Positions 31,474 to 37,374 of a stretch of 38,228 nt of DNA are shown in pieces; the stretch's first letter is position 1, and each line of letters starts with the position of its first letter. The translations under genes and the position numbers were made by a program. The stretch lies in IMG/VR virus record IMGVR_UViG_3300037840_000278, positions 1 through 38,228 of that record. One strand, 5' to 3'. Source of the stretch: a virus. The notes under the pieces are model-generated. The model was not told the DNA's origin and made no database searches. It worked only from the letters and a program-made list of their open reading frames with translations.

Positions 31474-31611
31474 TTACTTCTTCTTTTTCTTACTCTTTCT
31501 TTGCTGAGAATAAGAGATTGCGAGCGCTTGTGACCTGGGTCTTCCGCTATTAATCAATTCAGCTACATTCTCTTTGAACGTCTTGTTGCTCTTTCCTTTT
31601 TTCAATGGCAT
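31474..31611 (-). CDS. DUF6496-like small basic protein
   Basis: The protein has 45 residues and reads [38 protein letters not shown] and a Lys tail. This matches the pattern of the short phage family DUF6496 (MPxKKGKSxxTxxxNIxxLxxxGxPxxQAxAIA). The family has no established role and is frequent in phages and prophages. An AAAGGAGGAAGG ribosome site precedes the ATG. It starts inside the zinc-ribbon gene at 31559-31738. Confidence 0.85.
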   Translation of the reverse strand: MPLKKGKSNKTFKENVAELINSGRPRSQALAISYSQQRKSKKKKK

Positions 31612-31738
31612 TGCCTTCCTCCTTTAAAAGTTTTAAGCATTTTGGACAAAAAGCGACTAACTCATCTGTTTTAGAGTTGATCAAAAACTCTCCATCCTCG
31701 ACCTCATTTGATCCGCACATCCAGCAAGACCAGTTCAT
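31559..31738 (-). CDS. Zinc-ribbon protein, 59 residues
   Basis: It has C5xxC8 and C31xxC34 ([10 protein letters not shown], then FCPKCLKL) with a [11 protein letters not shown] strand pair between, as in a classic zinc ribbon. TTGGAGAAG lies just before the ATG. The last 53 bases overlap the DUF6496-like gene in a different frame. The C-terminal tail from the overlap is polar and may be dispensable. Confidence 0.7.
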   Translation of the reverse strand: MNWSCWMCGSNEVEDGEFLINSKTDELVAFCPKCLKLLKEEGNAIEKRKEQQDVQRECS

Positions 31739-31952
31739 TACTTCTCCAAGTCACATATCCGTGTAAAGCCATCAAAAATGATACAATGTGCCAGAACTGC
31801 TGAGATATGAAGCCTGTATATGAGGCTCGCCATACCCAGTAAATGATCGTAACCATTGTCATGATCCATCCAATCGGGTTTTTCTGAATCTTGAGATAGG
31901 TGCCTAACTGAATCATACAACCAGCTATGAAGTCAGTGATTTCTAGCGTCAT
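31704..31952 (-). CDS. Small membrane protein, PnuC-like hydrophobic pattern
   Basis: The protein has 82 residues from the ATG at 31952 (MTLEITDFIAGCMIQLGTYL). It has two or three membrane segments: IAGCMIQLGTYL, then IGWIMTMVTIIYWVW, and FWHIVSFLMALHGYVTW. The KIQKNPIGW phrase before the second segment and GYxxW at the end recall a fragment of PnuC-type transporters, but the protein is far too short for a full transporter. The last 35 bases overlap the zinc-ribbon gene. It may be a stand-alone phage membrane protein. Confidence 0.65.
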   Translation of the reverse strand: MTLEITDFIAGCMIQLGTYLKIQKNPIGWIMTMVTIIYWVWRASYTGFISQQFWHIVSFLMALHGYVTWRSNELVLLDVRIK

Positions 31953-31954
31953 TT

Positions 31955-32257
31955 TTACCAATCTTTTAGAAATTCAACTAATTCAGGATGGTAGTTTTCA
32001 GAAATTTCGCGATCTTTCATGATCTCCTTACTCGTCTCAATCATCTCCCATTGACCCTCTAATCCACTACAGGAGCAATGGCCGCCTTCTGAAGTGTAGT
32101 ATTTACCTTGTCTCTCAAAAATAACGATAGCGTCGCCGTCGTAACATTGACTGCCATAAGAAGCGAAAATCACTTCATTATCTGTTAGTCCATCACAATC
32201 GCTGCGAAACAGATGCTTAATATCTTCCAGATCCACAAATCCATAGTATTTATTCAT
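31955..32257 (-). CDS. Unknown protein with HCSC motif, 100 residues
   Basis: It contains IFASYGSQCYDGDAIVIFER, then GKYYTSEGGHCSCSGLEGQW. The pattern SYG...YDGDAxVxF...GxHCSCxGLExQW is one I have seen in phage and plasmid proteins of unknown role. The Cys and His residues might bind metal. The ATG overlaps the resolvase stop (ATGA) and has GGATAAG upstream. Confidence 0.75.
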   Translation of the reverse strand: MNKYYGFVDLEDIKHLFRSDCDGLTDNEVIFASYGSQCYDGDAIVIFERQGKYYTSEGGHCSCSGLEGQWEMIETSKEIMKDREISENYHPELVEFLKDW

Positions 32258-32781
32258 TGGCTTATCCTGTTTTTAATGCCCCACAATGCAAGACCCGCTG
32301 CATCTATCACATGTTCCATTTTAATCGGTGATACTTTCTCCTCAAATCCCCAGAAAAGCGGTGAACCTAGCGCTTTGGTTATCTTTTCTCTAGTATCCTC
32401 TTTAGTTTCGTTGCCTTTCCATTCTGATGGGGCGATCAAATGCACCTCATCATGATGATGAGCTTCCAAATAGATGGCCGCGCAACCTCCCGAGATGTGA
32501 GCAATGGAAGATAATGTACCAGCTGAGATGTTAGCTCCATACTGAAAGGTTGGCGACTCGATGAAGATTCCATCATACAAGCCGCCGATAAGACCTTCGA
32601 CTTCCTGAATCATCTCTAGCATGTGGATAATCGCATTGGAGCCCTTGTATTTGACAGGATTGCTTAGAACTAGACAGTCAATAACTTCGTAAGTATTTCT
32701 TTCAGGAAAATAAGTTACGGTAGCAAAGCCCGTATTTCTTAGACTTGGATCAATTCCTAGAGCTCTTAGATATGCTTGCAT
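32254..32781 (-). CDS. RuvC-like Holliday junction resolvase
   Basis: The protein has 175 residues, the usual RuvC length. Acidic catalytic residues appear as D11 in LGIDPSLRNTG, E75 in GIFIESPTF and D160 in HVIDAAGLALWG (with H157). LIAPSEWKG near 115 is also typical. Such phage enzymes resolve branched DNA before packaging. GGAGGATAG precedes the ATG, inside the regulator gene's end. It would work with the ERF and nuclease genes on the opposite strand nearby. Confidence 0.85.
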   Translation of the reverse strand: MQAYLRALGIDPSLRNTGFATVTYFPERNTYEVIDCLVLSNPVKYKGSNAIIHMLEMIQEVEGLIGGLYDGIFIESPTFQYGANISAGTLSSIAHISGGCAAIYLEAHHHDEVHLIAPSEWKGNETKEDTREKITKALGSPLFWGFEEKVSPIKMEHVIDAAGLALWGIKNRISQ

Positions 32782-33005
32782 CTATCCTCCGTCTTCACTC
32801 GTTTTGGTTCTGAGCAAAGTTCTTCGTAAACTAATTCGCATCGTGTGGCCTTTTCGATCTTCAGGGCGATAAAGCGTTTCATAGGACGGCCCTTCAAATA
32901 ATTGTATACAGAAACTATAGAGATCTTGCAAATCTGGGCGAAAATCTTGCAGTTGATCCCTTTAACGTAAATATATCGAGCTATCGGTTTTGCGGGGTTG
33001 ACCAT
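32766..33005 (-). CDS. Cro/CI-type or YdaS-like helix-turn-helix regulator
   Basis: The protein has 79 residues. The core KIFAQICKISIVSVYNYLKG is a helix-turn-helix, followed by RPMKRFIALKIEKATRCELVYEEL, which matches the YdaS/Cro pattern (AxxIExATxGxVxxxEL). It is the first gene of the leftward cluster and sits opposite the nuclease gene, with overlapping divergent promoters and an AT-rich palindrome between. It probably represses one or both. With no integrase visible, it need not mean lysogeny. Confidence 0.8.
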   Translation of the reverse strand: MVNPAKPIARYIYVKGINCKIFAQICKISIVSVYNYLKGRPMKRFIALKIEKATRCELVYEELCSEPKRVKTEDRCKHI

Positions 33006-33024
33006 TATTTCCTCTTTTTATAAT
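32998..33024 (+). promoter_or_regulatory. Rightward promoter for recombination module
   Basis: TTGACC (32998-33003, five of six) and a perfect TATAAT (33019-33024) lie with a 15-base spacer, slightly short. The -35 box overlaps the start codon of the regulator gene. It would begin transcription near 33031, about 50 bases before the nuclease start. Confidence 0.55.
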
Positions 33025-33033
33025 CTACTCTCG

Positions 33034-33049
33034 ATATTTTAAAAAATAT
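33034..33049. promoter_or_regulatory. AT-rich palindrome, candidate operator
   Basis: ATATTTT-AA-AAAATAT is a perfect palindrome over 16 bases in the divergent gap. It overlaps the leftward -10 and the expected start of the rightward transcript. A dimeric helix-turn-helix regulator could bind here. AT-rich palindromes can occur by chance, hence modest confidence. Confidence 0.4.
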
Positions 33050-33072
33050 ACGTTCCCGAAACTTTAACGCAA
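33045..33072 (-). promoter_or_regulatory. Leftward promoter for regulator and rtcB cluster
   Basis: Read leftward, TTGCGT (complement of 33067-33072) and TATATT (complement of 33045-33050) have a 16-base spacer. The -10 matches at five of six. It would start near 33038 and give a short leader with AGAGGAAAT before the regulator ATG. It faces the rightward promoter, so the two may interfere. Confidence 0.45.
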
Positions 33073-33081
33073 GGATTTTTT

Positions 33082-33675
33082 GTGGATCACATAAAACCAG
33101 GCTACATCAGAGTATCAGAAATCCTCGGAGTCTACTTCGATAAGAGTATGATCCCACCGGGGGTTCTTGAAGCTAAGCAGCTTCTAGGGCAAGAGGTGCA
33201 TGAGGCGATCGCCGCCTCAGAACAGGGAGTTGATATCTCTCTTACTGATCGAGCGGCTCCCTACTATGATTCCTACCTTAGATGGCGCAAGTTGATGAGA
33301 CAACCTTTTTTCGCTCAAGAGCTGCGCCTCTATCATGAAGCTCTAAAAATCACTGGATGCATCGATGCTCTAGGAGAAGTCAATGAAGGTCAGCAGATGA
33401 TCTACGATTTCAAGTGTTCGTATTCAGTGAGTGAACCTTCTTGGCGGATTCAGGGAGCTTTATACAAAATCATTGCAGAATCAAATGGTTTCAAAATTAA
33501 TGATCATGTTTTATTCATCAAGCTTAACAAGAATGGAGGAATGCCTCTTATATGTGATTACCTTTTAGGTAGAAAGGAATTTGACGTAGCGTATGCGGCA
33601 ATCCGCGCCTATGAATGGTTCAAGGGACGCGAGATGCCAGAAGAAAAAGTTTTAAACCTAATGGATATCCTATGA
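33082..33675 (+). CDS. PD-(D/E)XK nuclease, RecB/Cas4-like
   Basis: The protein has 197 residues, starting at a GTG with AAGGA upstream. The motif set of the RecB-type nuclease family is complete: GQEVHEAI (H40), FFAQELRLY (E80), GCIDAL (D95), IYDFK (D109, K111) and QGALY (Q124, Y128). Such phage enzymes resect DNA ends to give single strands for an annealing protein. The ERF gene lies 200 bases downstream, which supports a recombination pair. Confidence 0.85.
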   Translation: MDHIKPGYIRVSEILGVYFDKSMIPPGVLEAKQLLGQEVHEAIAASEQGVDISLTDRAAPYYDSYLRWRKLMRQPFFAQELRLYHEALKITGCIDALGEVNEGQQMIYDFKCSYSVSEPSWRIQGALYKIIAESNGFKINDHVLFIKLNKNGGMPLICDYLLGRKEFDVAYAAIRAYEWFKGREMPEEKVLNLMDIL

Positions 33676-33679
33676 CTCT
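33650..33679 (+). repeat. Direct repeat, first copy, at nuclease/small-gene junction
   Basis: This 30-base stretch covers the end of the nuclease gene and the start of the next. It matches 33849-33878 at 26 of 30 positions (both read TTTTAA, then CCTAATGGATAT, then TATGACTC). The copies are 199 bases apart and flank the small Cys gene, each ending at an ATG start. Confidence 0.85.
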
Positions 33680-33845
33680 AGATGAGATTCGAGAATATCT
33701 AAGGTTCCCTTATAGGAACCAATGCGAATGCGGAAAGACTCACAGCATTTTGTCGCAAAGAAATAATTCCTCAGAATACGAAACTGAAATTTATCTTCTT
33801 TGCGACTGCGGTAAGTATGTCCAATTTATATTACCAGTGAATTAA
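33672..33845 (+). CDS. Small Cys-rich protein inserted between nuclease and ERF
   Basis: The protein has 57 residues from the ATG at 33672 (MTLDEIREYLRFPYRNQCEC), overlapping the nuclease stop. It has CxCGK (C18, C20) and CDCGK (C46, C48), a small zinc-type motif. A longer open frame upstream is a shadow of the nuclease gene. Repeats flanking the gene suggest it was added as a cassette. Unknown role. Confidence 0.65.
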   Translation: MTLDEIREYLRFPYRNQCECGKTHSILSQRNNSSEYETEIYLLCDCGKYVQFILPVN

Positions 33846-33848
33846 CAA

Positions 33849-33878
33849 TTTTAAGCCTAATGGATATTTTATGACTCC
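33849..33878 (+). repeat. Direct repeat, second copy, before ERF gene
   Basis: Second copy of the 30-base repeat, ending over the first codons of the ERF gene. Its GGATATTTT includes the ribosome site. In the first copy the same sequence codes for the nuclease C-terminus (LNLMDIL). The second copy is non-coding until its ATG. Confidence 0.85.
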
Positions 33879-34518
33879 TACTACACAAGATCTAGTATTT
33901 CAATCAGCACAGCTAGACAAATTATTCGAAGCCCTGAGCATCGCCCAGGCCTCTATGCAGGGTGCTAAAAAAGACTCTGAGAATCCTTTCTTCAAGAGTA
34001 AGTATGCCGATCTGCATTCCGTCTGGGAAGCGTGCAAGACAGCTCTCACCGCCAACGGCCTCAGCGTATCTCAGGTGATGTGGCCCATGGGTGACAAGAC
34101 AGTCCTAGTCACGATCCTAGGCCATTCTAGCGGCCAATGGATCAAGTCTATGTTGCCTTTGCCGTTACTCAAAACAGACGTGCAGTCTCTAGGCGCCACA
34201 ATCACCTATTGTCGTAGATTCGCGCTGGCCTCGATCGTAGGAGTAAGCCAGATCGATGATGATGGAGAGACAGCGATGATCCCAGCTAGAGAGAATCCTA
34301 AAGCGGCCATCAAGGTGGACGTAGGGGCTCTTGCTAAAGTAGTCCTCGATTCGATTCAGCTCGAACATGATGAACACCTGGTCGAGTACATGAATGAGGT
34401 TCAGAAACTTAGTAAGGGTACCCTCCCAAGTGTTGTGCAACAGTGGTTAGGCAACCCCGAAAGGCTGAAGGAATTCTATGGACAATGGATTGTAAAAAAA
34501 GGATACAAAAATGGATGA
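33871..34518 (+). CDS. erf: ERF-family single-strand annealing protein
   Basis: The protein has 215 residues, normal for ERF. It anneals complementary single strands in phage recombination. Family features are ALSIAQASMQGAKKDSENPF, then KSKYADLHSVWEA (43-55), GLSVSQ, LGHSSGQW (83-90), DVQSLGATITYCRRFALASI (103-122) and the acidic IDDDGET end. The nuclease two genes upstream likely supplies its single-stranded substrate, and the RuvC-like enzyme across the divergent promoter could resolve products. The stop overlaps the next start. Confidence 0.92.
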   Translation: MTPTTQDLVFQSAQLDKLFEALSIAQASMQGAKKDSENPFFKSKYADLHSVWEACKTALTANGLSVSQVMWPMGDKTVLVTILGHSSGQWIKSMLPLPLLKTDVQSLGATITYCRRFALASIVGVSQIDDDGETAMIPARENPKAAIKVDVGALAKVVLDSIQLEHDEHLVEYMNEVQKLSKGTLPSVVQQWLGNPERLKEFYGQWIVKKGYKNG

Positions 34519-34753
34519 CATCGAAATTATTTACTCGGGGAAAAAGGATGAAGGTAACGATTTAAAAAAAGCAATAGAAGTGTCCGATGTACTTCTAAAA
34601 CTTCTAGATGATTGGAAAATACACGAAAACGAGGCTCAAACAGCTCTGGGATATGCATGGTTTCGTTTGCTCAAGGCAATGGGTATGCCCTTTGAAACTT
34701 TCAAGGAGATTTGTCAGGGCATGATGAAGCAATACAAAGAGGACAAAAAATGA
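34511..34753 (+). CDS. Unknown helical protein, 80 residues
   Basis: It has a strong AAAGGA site within the erf end. The sequence is helical (DLKKAIEVSDVLLKLLDDWK, then AWFRLLKAMGMPFETFKEIC). There is no recognisable motif. It is coupled on both sides in the recombination operon and might be an accessory for DNA metabolism. Confidence 0.65.
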   Translation: MDDIEIIYSGKKDEGNDLKKAIEVSDVLLKLLDDWKIHENEAQTALGYAWFRLLKAMGMPFETFKEICQGMMKQYKEDKK

Positions 34754-34944
34754 AAGCCATTATCACTTGGTCAAATGGAGAGCAGATCATCGTTGATAAG
34801 CCAGCCACCGAAATGTCCGGTCTTTTGGAGCAGGCTAAAAAGATGCTTTGGTCGGAGATTTCGATGTGCTTGGTCTCTCCTGATGGCAAACACAAAATGT
34901 GTTTGAATCTAACTCACGCTCGAAGCATTGAGTTTGAGGAATAG
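34750..34944 (+). CDS. Small beta-rich protein, 64 residues
   Basis: From the ATG at 34750 it reads MKAIITWSNGEQIIVDKPAT, then LVSPDGKHKMCLNLTHARSI. It looks like a compact beta fold with one helix. The ATG overlaps the previous stop (ATGA). A longer frame upstream is inside the previous gene. It is the last rightward gene before a clear terminator. Unknown role. Confidence 0.65.
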   Translation: MKAIITWSNGEQIIVDKPATEMSGLLEQAKKMLWSEISMCLVSPDGKHKMCLNLTHARSIEFEE

Positions 34945-34950
34945 AAGAAG

Positions 34951-34975
34951 CCCCCTCAATCTGAGGGGGTATTTT
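34951..34975 (+). terminator. Terminator of recombination operon
   Basis: CCCCCTCA (34951-34958) pairs with TGAGGGGG (34962-34969) around ATC, followed by TATTTT. It lies 7 bases after the last rightward stop. In the other direction it has a T/C-rich tail, so it may also end the short leftward operon 35882-34975. Confidence 0.9.
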
Positions 34976-35067
34976 CACTTATCAGTGCTCAACCATTTAT
35001 GCATTTTTAATATTCCCAAGATAAAGAATAGCAGGGCCATGATGACCGCTAAACCTTTACCCATCAT
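34975..35067 (-). CDS. Tiny membrane peptide, 30 residues
   Basis: The frame reads MMGKGLAVIMALLFFILGIL then KMHKWLSTDK, one membrane helix with a short basic tail. Its start overlaps the end of the preceding gene, without a strong ribosome site, so coupling is needed. The stop codon lies at the edge of the shared terminator. Function could be membrane-related (holin-like), but it is too short to classify. Confidence 0.5.
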   Translation of the reverse strand: MMGKGLAVIMALLFFILGILKMHKWLSTDK

Positions 35068-35287
35068 TATCAGAATATGACTCATACAGATGCGCTCCAA
35101 GGGTTCTCATATTTTCCATCCAATGGCATTCCTTCAAATGCAGCTTCATGTGAAACTTCCAAGCAGCTATAAGACAAGCGCCATATGCAATTTGATGCAT
35201 GTAGTTTTGCTCTAAAAACGAATCGATGATCTTATCGGAAAGATCCCAGCAGAGAAGCATTTCTTCTTCATCCAGCTGTCTGATCAT
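35057..35287 (-). CDS. Unknown protein, 76 residues
   Basis: Helical, with an acidic start (MIRQLDEEEMLLCWDLSDKI) and aromatic, His-rich middle (AWKFHMKLHLKECHWMENMR). The ATG overlaps the upstream stop (ATGA). No family recognised. It is in a leftward set of four small genes lying between two rightward blocks. Confidence 0.65.
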   Translation of the reverse strand: MIRQLDEEEMLLCWDLSDKIIDSFLEQNYMHQIAYGACLIAAWKFHMKLHLKECHWMENMRTLGAHLYESYSDNDG

Positions 35288-35565
35288 GAGAACTCCGTGT
35301 GAGCCTTAGTTACCATTTCTAATACCTTATGCATCACCTCGGCTCCTAAAATCAGGTAAATCGAGTGCAGTAGCTCAGGGAAGGTAGTTAGATTAGTTTT
35401 GTAGATGCCCCACTCTTCGAGCTTTTGCACGATCAACGGTCCTAAGCCAAATGCCGGGGCAAGCCTTTTCATCGCATCCTGATCGATTGCAGGTATATTT
35501 GCGAGCAATCGGTTCATGGAGTCAGCTATCGGTATGTATTTGCGTTCTGTAGCTTCAATTATCAT
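35284..35565 (-). CDS. Unknown helical protein, 93 residues
   Basis: I use the ATG at 35565 (MIIEATERKYIPIADSMNRL), with GGAG five bases upstream; a GTG two codons earlier overlaps that site. The protein is helical and moderately hydrophobic (FPELLHSIYLILGAEVMHKV). There are no metal or catalytic motifs. Coupled to both neighbours. Confidence 0.65.
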   Translation of the reverse strand: MIIEATERKYIPIADSMNRLLANIPAIDQDAMKRLAPAFGLGPLIVQKLEEWGIYKTNLTTFPELLHSIYLILGAEVMHKVLEMVTKAHTEFS

Positions 35566-35567
35566 GA

Positions 35568-35882
35568 TCACTCCACGTTAATTTGGGCAGCTTGCTTCGA
35601 GGCTGCATGTCGATCTAATTGGACTATAATATCCTTTGGAAACTCCATCTCGTCCATCCAGTGAGTGACATTAACTGCAAGGAACCCATTTTGTTCTTCA
35701 TAGCGCTTTTGTAGAGAGATCGATTTTTTCGATATAGTCGCATCGTCGAGAAACCAAGTTACTTGCCAGCTCTCTTGCAGTTTCTTCCGAATGTTGTCGC
35801 TGTGATCGGTTATGACTTTGACTAGAACCAGGTACGGCCCTGAGAAAACCGGCTTGCGGTCTTTGATGTTTACCCATTTCAT
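35568..35882 (-). CDS. DUF551-like protein, longer version
   Basis: From the ATG at 35882 it reads MKWVNIKDRKPVFSGPYLVL, and later VTHWMDEMEFP. Its first and last motifs match DUF551 as in 1614-1799, with about 40 extra residues between (containing WQVTWFLDDATISKKSISLQ). AAGGAG is seven bases before this ATG; an upstream ATG at 35903 is less well placed. First gene of its small leftward operon. Unknown role. Confidence 0.8.
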   Translation of the reverse strand: MKWVNIKDRKPVFSGPYLVLVKVITDHSDNIRKKLQESWQVTWFLDDATISKKSISLQKRYEEQNGFLAVNVTHWMDEMEFPKDIIVQLDRHAASKQAAQINVE

Positions 35883-35947
35883 TTTGAACTCCTTTAAATC
35901 CATCCTCTGAAAAGGAATAAATCGAGGGTGTGCTTGAAAATAAAATA

Positions 35948-35953
35948 TGTCAA
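35948..35953 (-). promoter_or_regulatory. Isolated TTGACA, possible -35 box
   Basis: Read leftward, a perfect TTGACA stands 66 bases before the DUF551-like start, but no good -10 box follows at 16-18 bases. It may be part of the promoter for the 35882-34975 operon. Confidence 0.3.
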
Positions 35954-35991
35954 GGAAAAGTTTGCAGGAAAATGTTGAGGGAGAGTAATTT

Positions 35992-36021
35992 AAAAAAGGA
36001 CCCCAGTTTTTAGGCTGGGGT
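35992..36021 (-). terminator. Leftward terminator with no leftward gene upstream
   Basis: ACCCCAG (36000-36006) pairs with CTGGGGT (36015-36021). Read leftward, the stem is followed by TCC and six T (complement of A at 35992-35997). Rightward there is no T run. Genes on its right are all rightward, so it must end a non-coding leftward transcript or block readthrough into the DUF551-like operon. Confidence 0.8.
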
Positions 36022-36116
36022 TAAGTAGAACCACAAGAGGCGGAATACTCTTGCGTTGCATTTCGCATCATATCAAATGATCAGATTTAGACGCAAGGGG
36101 CGCCTCTTCCAACAAT
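35992..36116 (-). ncRNA. Candidate antisense regulatory RNA to replication leader
   Basis: Read leftward from about 36116, the sequence folds as AAGAGGCG/CGCCTCTT (36101-36108 with 36035-36042). Inside it is CTTGCGT/ACGCAAG (36091-36097 with 36050-36056), and within that a 5-bp hairpin ATCAT/ATGAT (36067-36071, 36077-36081). Eighteen bases after the outer stem comes a strong terminator with six T. No leftward gene lies upstream, so the terminator needs another purpose. A weak promoter (TTGACT at 36148-36153, CATAGT at 36123-36128) would start it at the outer stem. The RNA would be antisense to the 36126 gene's leader and reach near its ribosome site. Confidence 0.5.
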
Positions 36117-36125
36117 GGAGAGACT

Positions 36126-36407
36126 ATGCGTTTTATCATTCCACCTAAGTCAAAGTTGCCGGTTTGGGATTCTAAGCTTTCCTTGGCCGCTTTAGGCCTA
36201 TGGTACAAAGTTAAAATCTATCCAAAAGACATCAGCTTAGATCAGATCGCTAAGTTATCGGGTATTCGGAAGTCAACTTTAGAGAGGCTGGTCAAAGAGC
36301 TTGTCGATCGAGGTTATGCTAAGATCGTCGAGCAGGTTTATGACGGAGATTTTACAGATATATATTTAGAAGTATTCAACGAGAAAAAACTTAATTCGGA
36401 GAAGTGA
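36126..36407 (+). CDS. Winged-helix DNA-binding protein, replication-type
   Basis: The protein has 93 residues with GGAGAG before the ATG. It reads LSLAALGLWYKVKIYPKDIS, then LDQIAKLSGIRKSTLERLVK and ELVDRGYAKI. This is a winged helix of the type at the front of plasmid and phage replication initiators (LSxxAxGLWxxLxxxP...LxxxxxxSxxTxxRxxxELxxxGY). It is clearly related to the first 100 residues of the next gene, so the two are tandem paralogues. It may control the larger protein or the origin. Confidence 0.75.
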   Translation: MRFIIPPKSKLPVWDSKLSLAALGLWYKVKIYPKDISLDQIAKLSGIRKSTLERLVKELVDRGYAKIVEQVYDGDFTDIYLEVFNEKKLNSEK

Positions 36408-36411
36408 AACT

Positions 36412-37374
36412 ATGCCAATTATCAGAACATTGCATAACAAAGAAAATCCATATGTACAAATCAATAAGAAAGCATTATGGGATTCAGATTTATCATTTGA
36501 AGCTAAGGGTCTTTGGGCGCAATTATTATCACGTCCGAATAATTGGACGGTAAGCGTTTCGGAATTATGCAAAGCATGCAAATGTAGTGACAAACCAATT
36601 TATAGAATTTTTAAGGAGTTGATAGAAAAAGGGTATGCACACCGGAGGCAGTTAAACGTAAAGGGAAAATTTCAATCGTTCGAGATGTATGTATTTGAGT
36701 TTAAAGTTACACCGGAAGAGATTAAAGAAATGTTTGCCGATATTAAAGAAATTTTACCGCTTCCCCCAAACCCGGGAAGCGGATATGGCTACACTAATAA
36801 GACTAATACTACTAAGACTCCCCCACCCTCTTCGTTCCGTTCTTCTTCTTCCGGCCACTTCGTGTGCGAAGAATCATCACTTCACTCAGACAGGGTGGCC
36901 CCTCAAGGGGCGCCCGGGGCGAGCCCGGGTGTGAGCGCGGCGGAAGAATCTTCACTTCGCTCAAAGGGAAAAGAGAAGGGGAGTTATGGCGAACATGGTT
37001 TCGTGCGGCTCAGTCTCGAAGAGTACGCTAAAGCTATCGCGAAATATGGTGCCAAAGCCGTGGAGGAAGAGATTGAGTCTTTGGATCTGTGGCTAGGAAG
37101 AGGAAAGGCCAAAGGCGAACGCAATCACTATCTTACTTTGCTCACTTTTCTGAGGAAGAGGCCTCAAGATGCATGCCATGAAATGGTTGAGGAGAAGAAT
37201 CGAGCTCTAGCGAGGTATGTTAAGGATTTTCTAGGGGAAGCTGGCAAGGGAATTAGGTTTTTCAAAGATGCAATGTATAGTGCAGAAAGAGGAGATTCGC
37301 TAAAACTCAATCTTCCCAATGAGACATTCAAGGAAATACTTTTCAAATGGTATGAAATTAAGGAAACAACATGA
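36412..37374 (+). CDS. Probable replication initiator / replisome organiser
   Basis: The protein has 320 residues. The N-terminal winged helix spans 1-105 (DSDLSFEAKGLWAQLLSRPN, then CSDKPIYRIFKELIEKGYAH). A low-complexity linker at 120-190 is rich in Ser, Pro and Gly. The C-terminal domain, 195-255 (SLEEYAKAIAKYGAKAVEEE, then GERNHYLTLLTFLRKRP), matches a domain common at the end of phage replication proteins (EExxxxxxxYGxxxVxxxIxxL...NHxxxxxxFxRK). It probably binds an origin and loads the replisome. Its linker DNA contains repeats (see separate entry). Confidence 0.75.
   Translation: MPIIRTLHNKENPYVQINKKALWDSDLSFEAKGLWAQLLSRPNNWTVSVSELCKACKCSDKPIYRIFKELIEKGYAHRRQLNVKGKFQSFEMYVFEFKVTPEEIKEMFADIKEILPLPPNPGSGYGYTNKTNTTKTPPPSSFRSSSSGHFVCEESSLHSDRVAPQGAPGASPGVSAAEESSLRSKGKEKGSYGEHGFVRLSLEEYAKAIAKYGAKAVEEEIESLDLWLGRGKAKGERNHYLTLLTFLRKRPQDACHEMVEEKNRALARYVKDFLGEAGKGIRFFKDAMYSAERGDSLKLNLPNETFKEILFKWYEIKETT
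36868..36963 (+). repeat. Direct repeats and GC palindromes in initiator gene (candidate origin)
   Basis: A 21-base direct repeat occurs at 36868-36888 and 36943-36963 with 19 of 21 identical (GAAGAATC-N-TCACTTC-N-CTCA), coding EESSLHS and EESSLRS. Between them lie CCCC-TCAA-GGGG and two CCCGGG palindromes (36913-36918, 36924-36929). CTTCG-TGTG-CGAAG overlaps the first repeat. The composition is far more GC-rich than the surroundings. It resembles the iterons in the linker of the lambda O gene. Confidence 0.55.

Noticed and set aside
31704-31952. PnuC vitamin transporter
   Set aside because: Only two or three membrane segments remain; too short for a transporter, so it is described only as PnuC-like in pattern.
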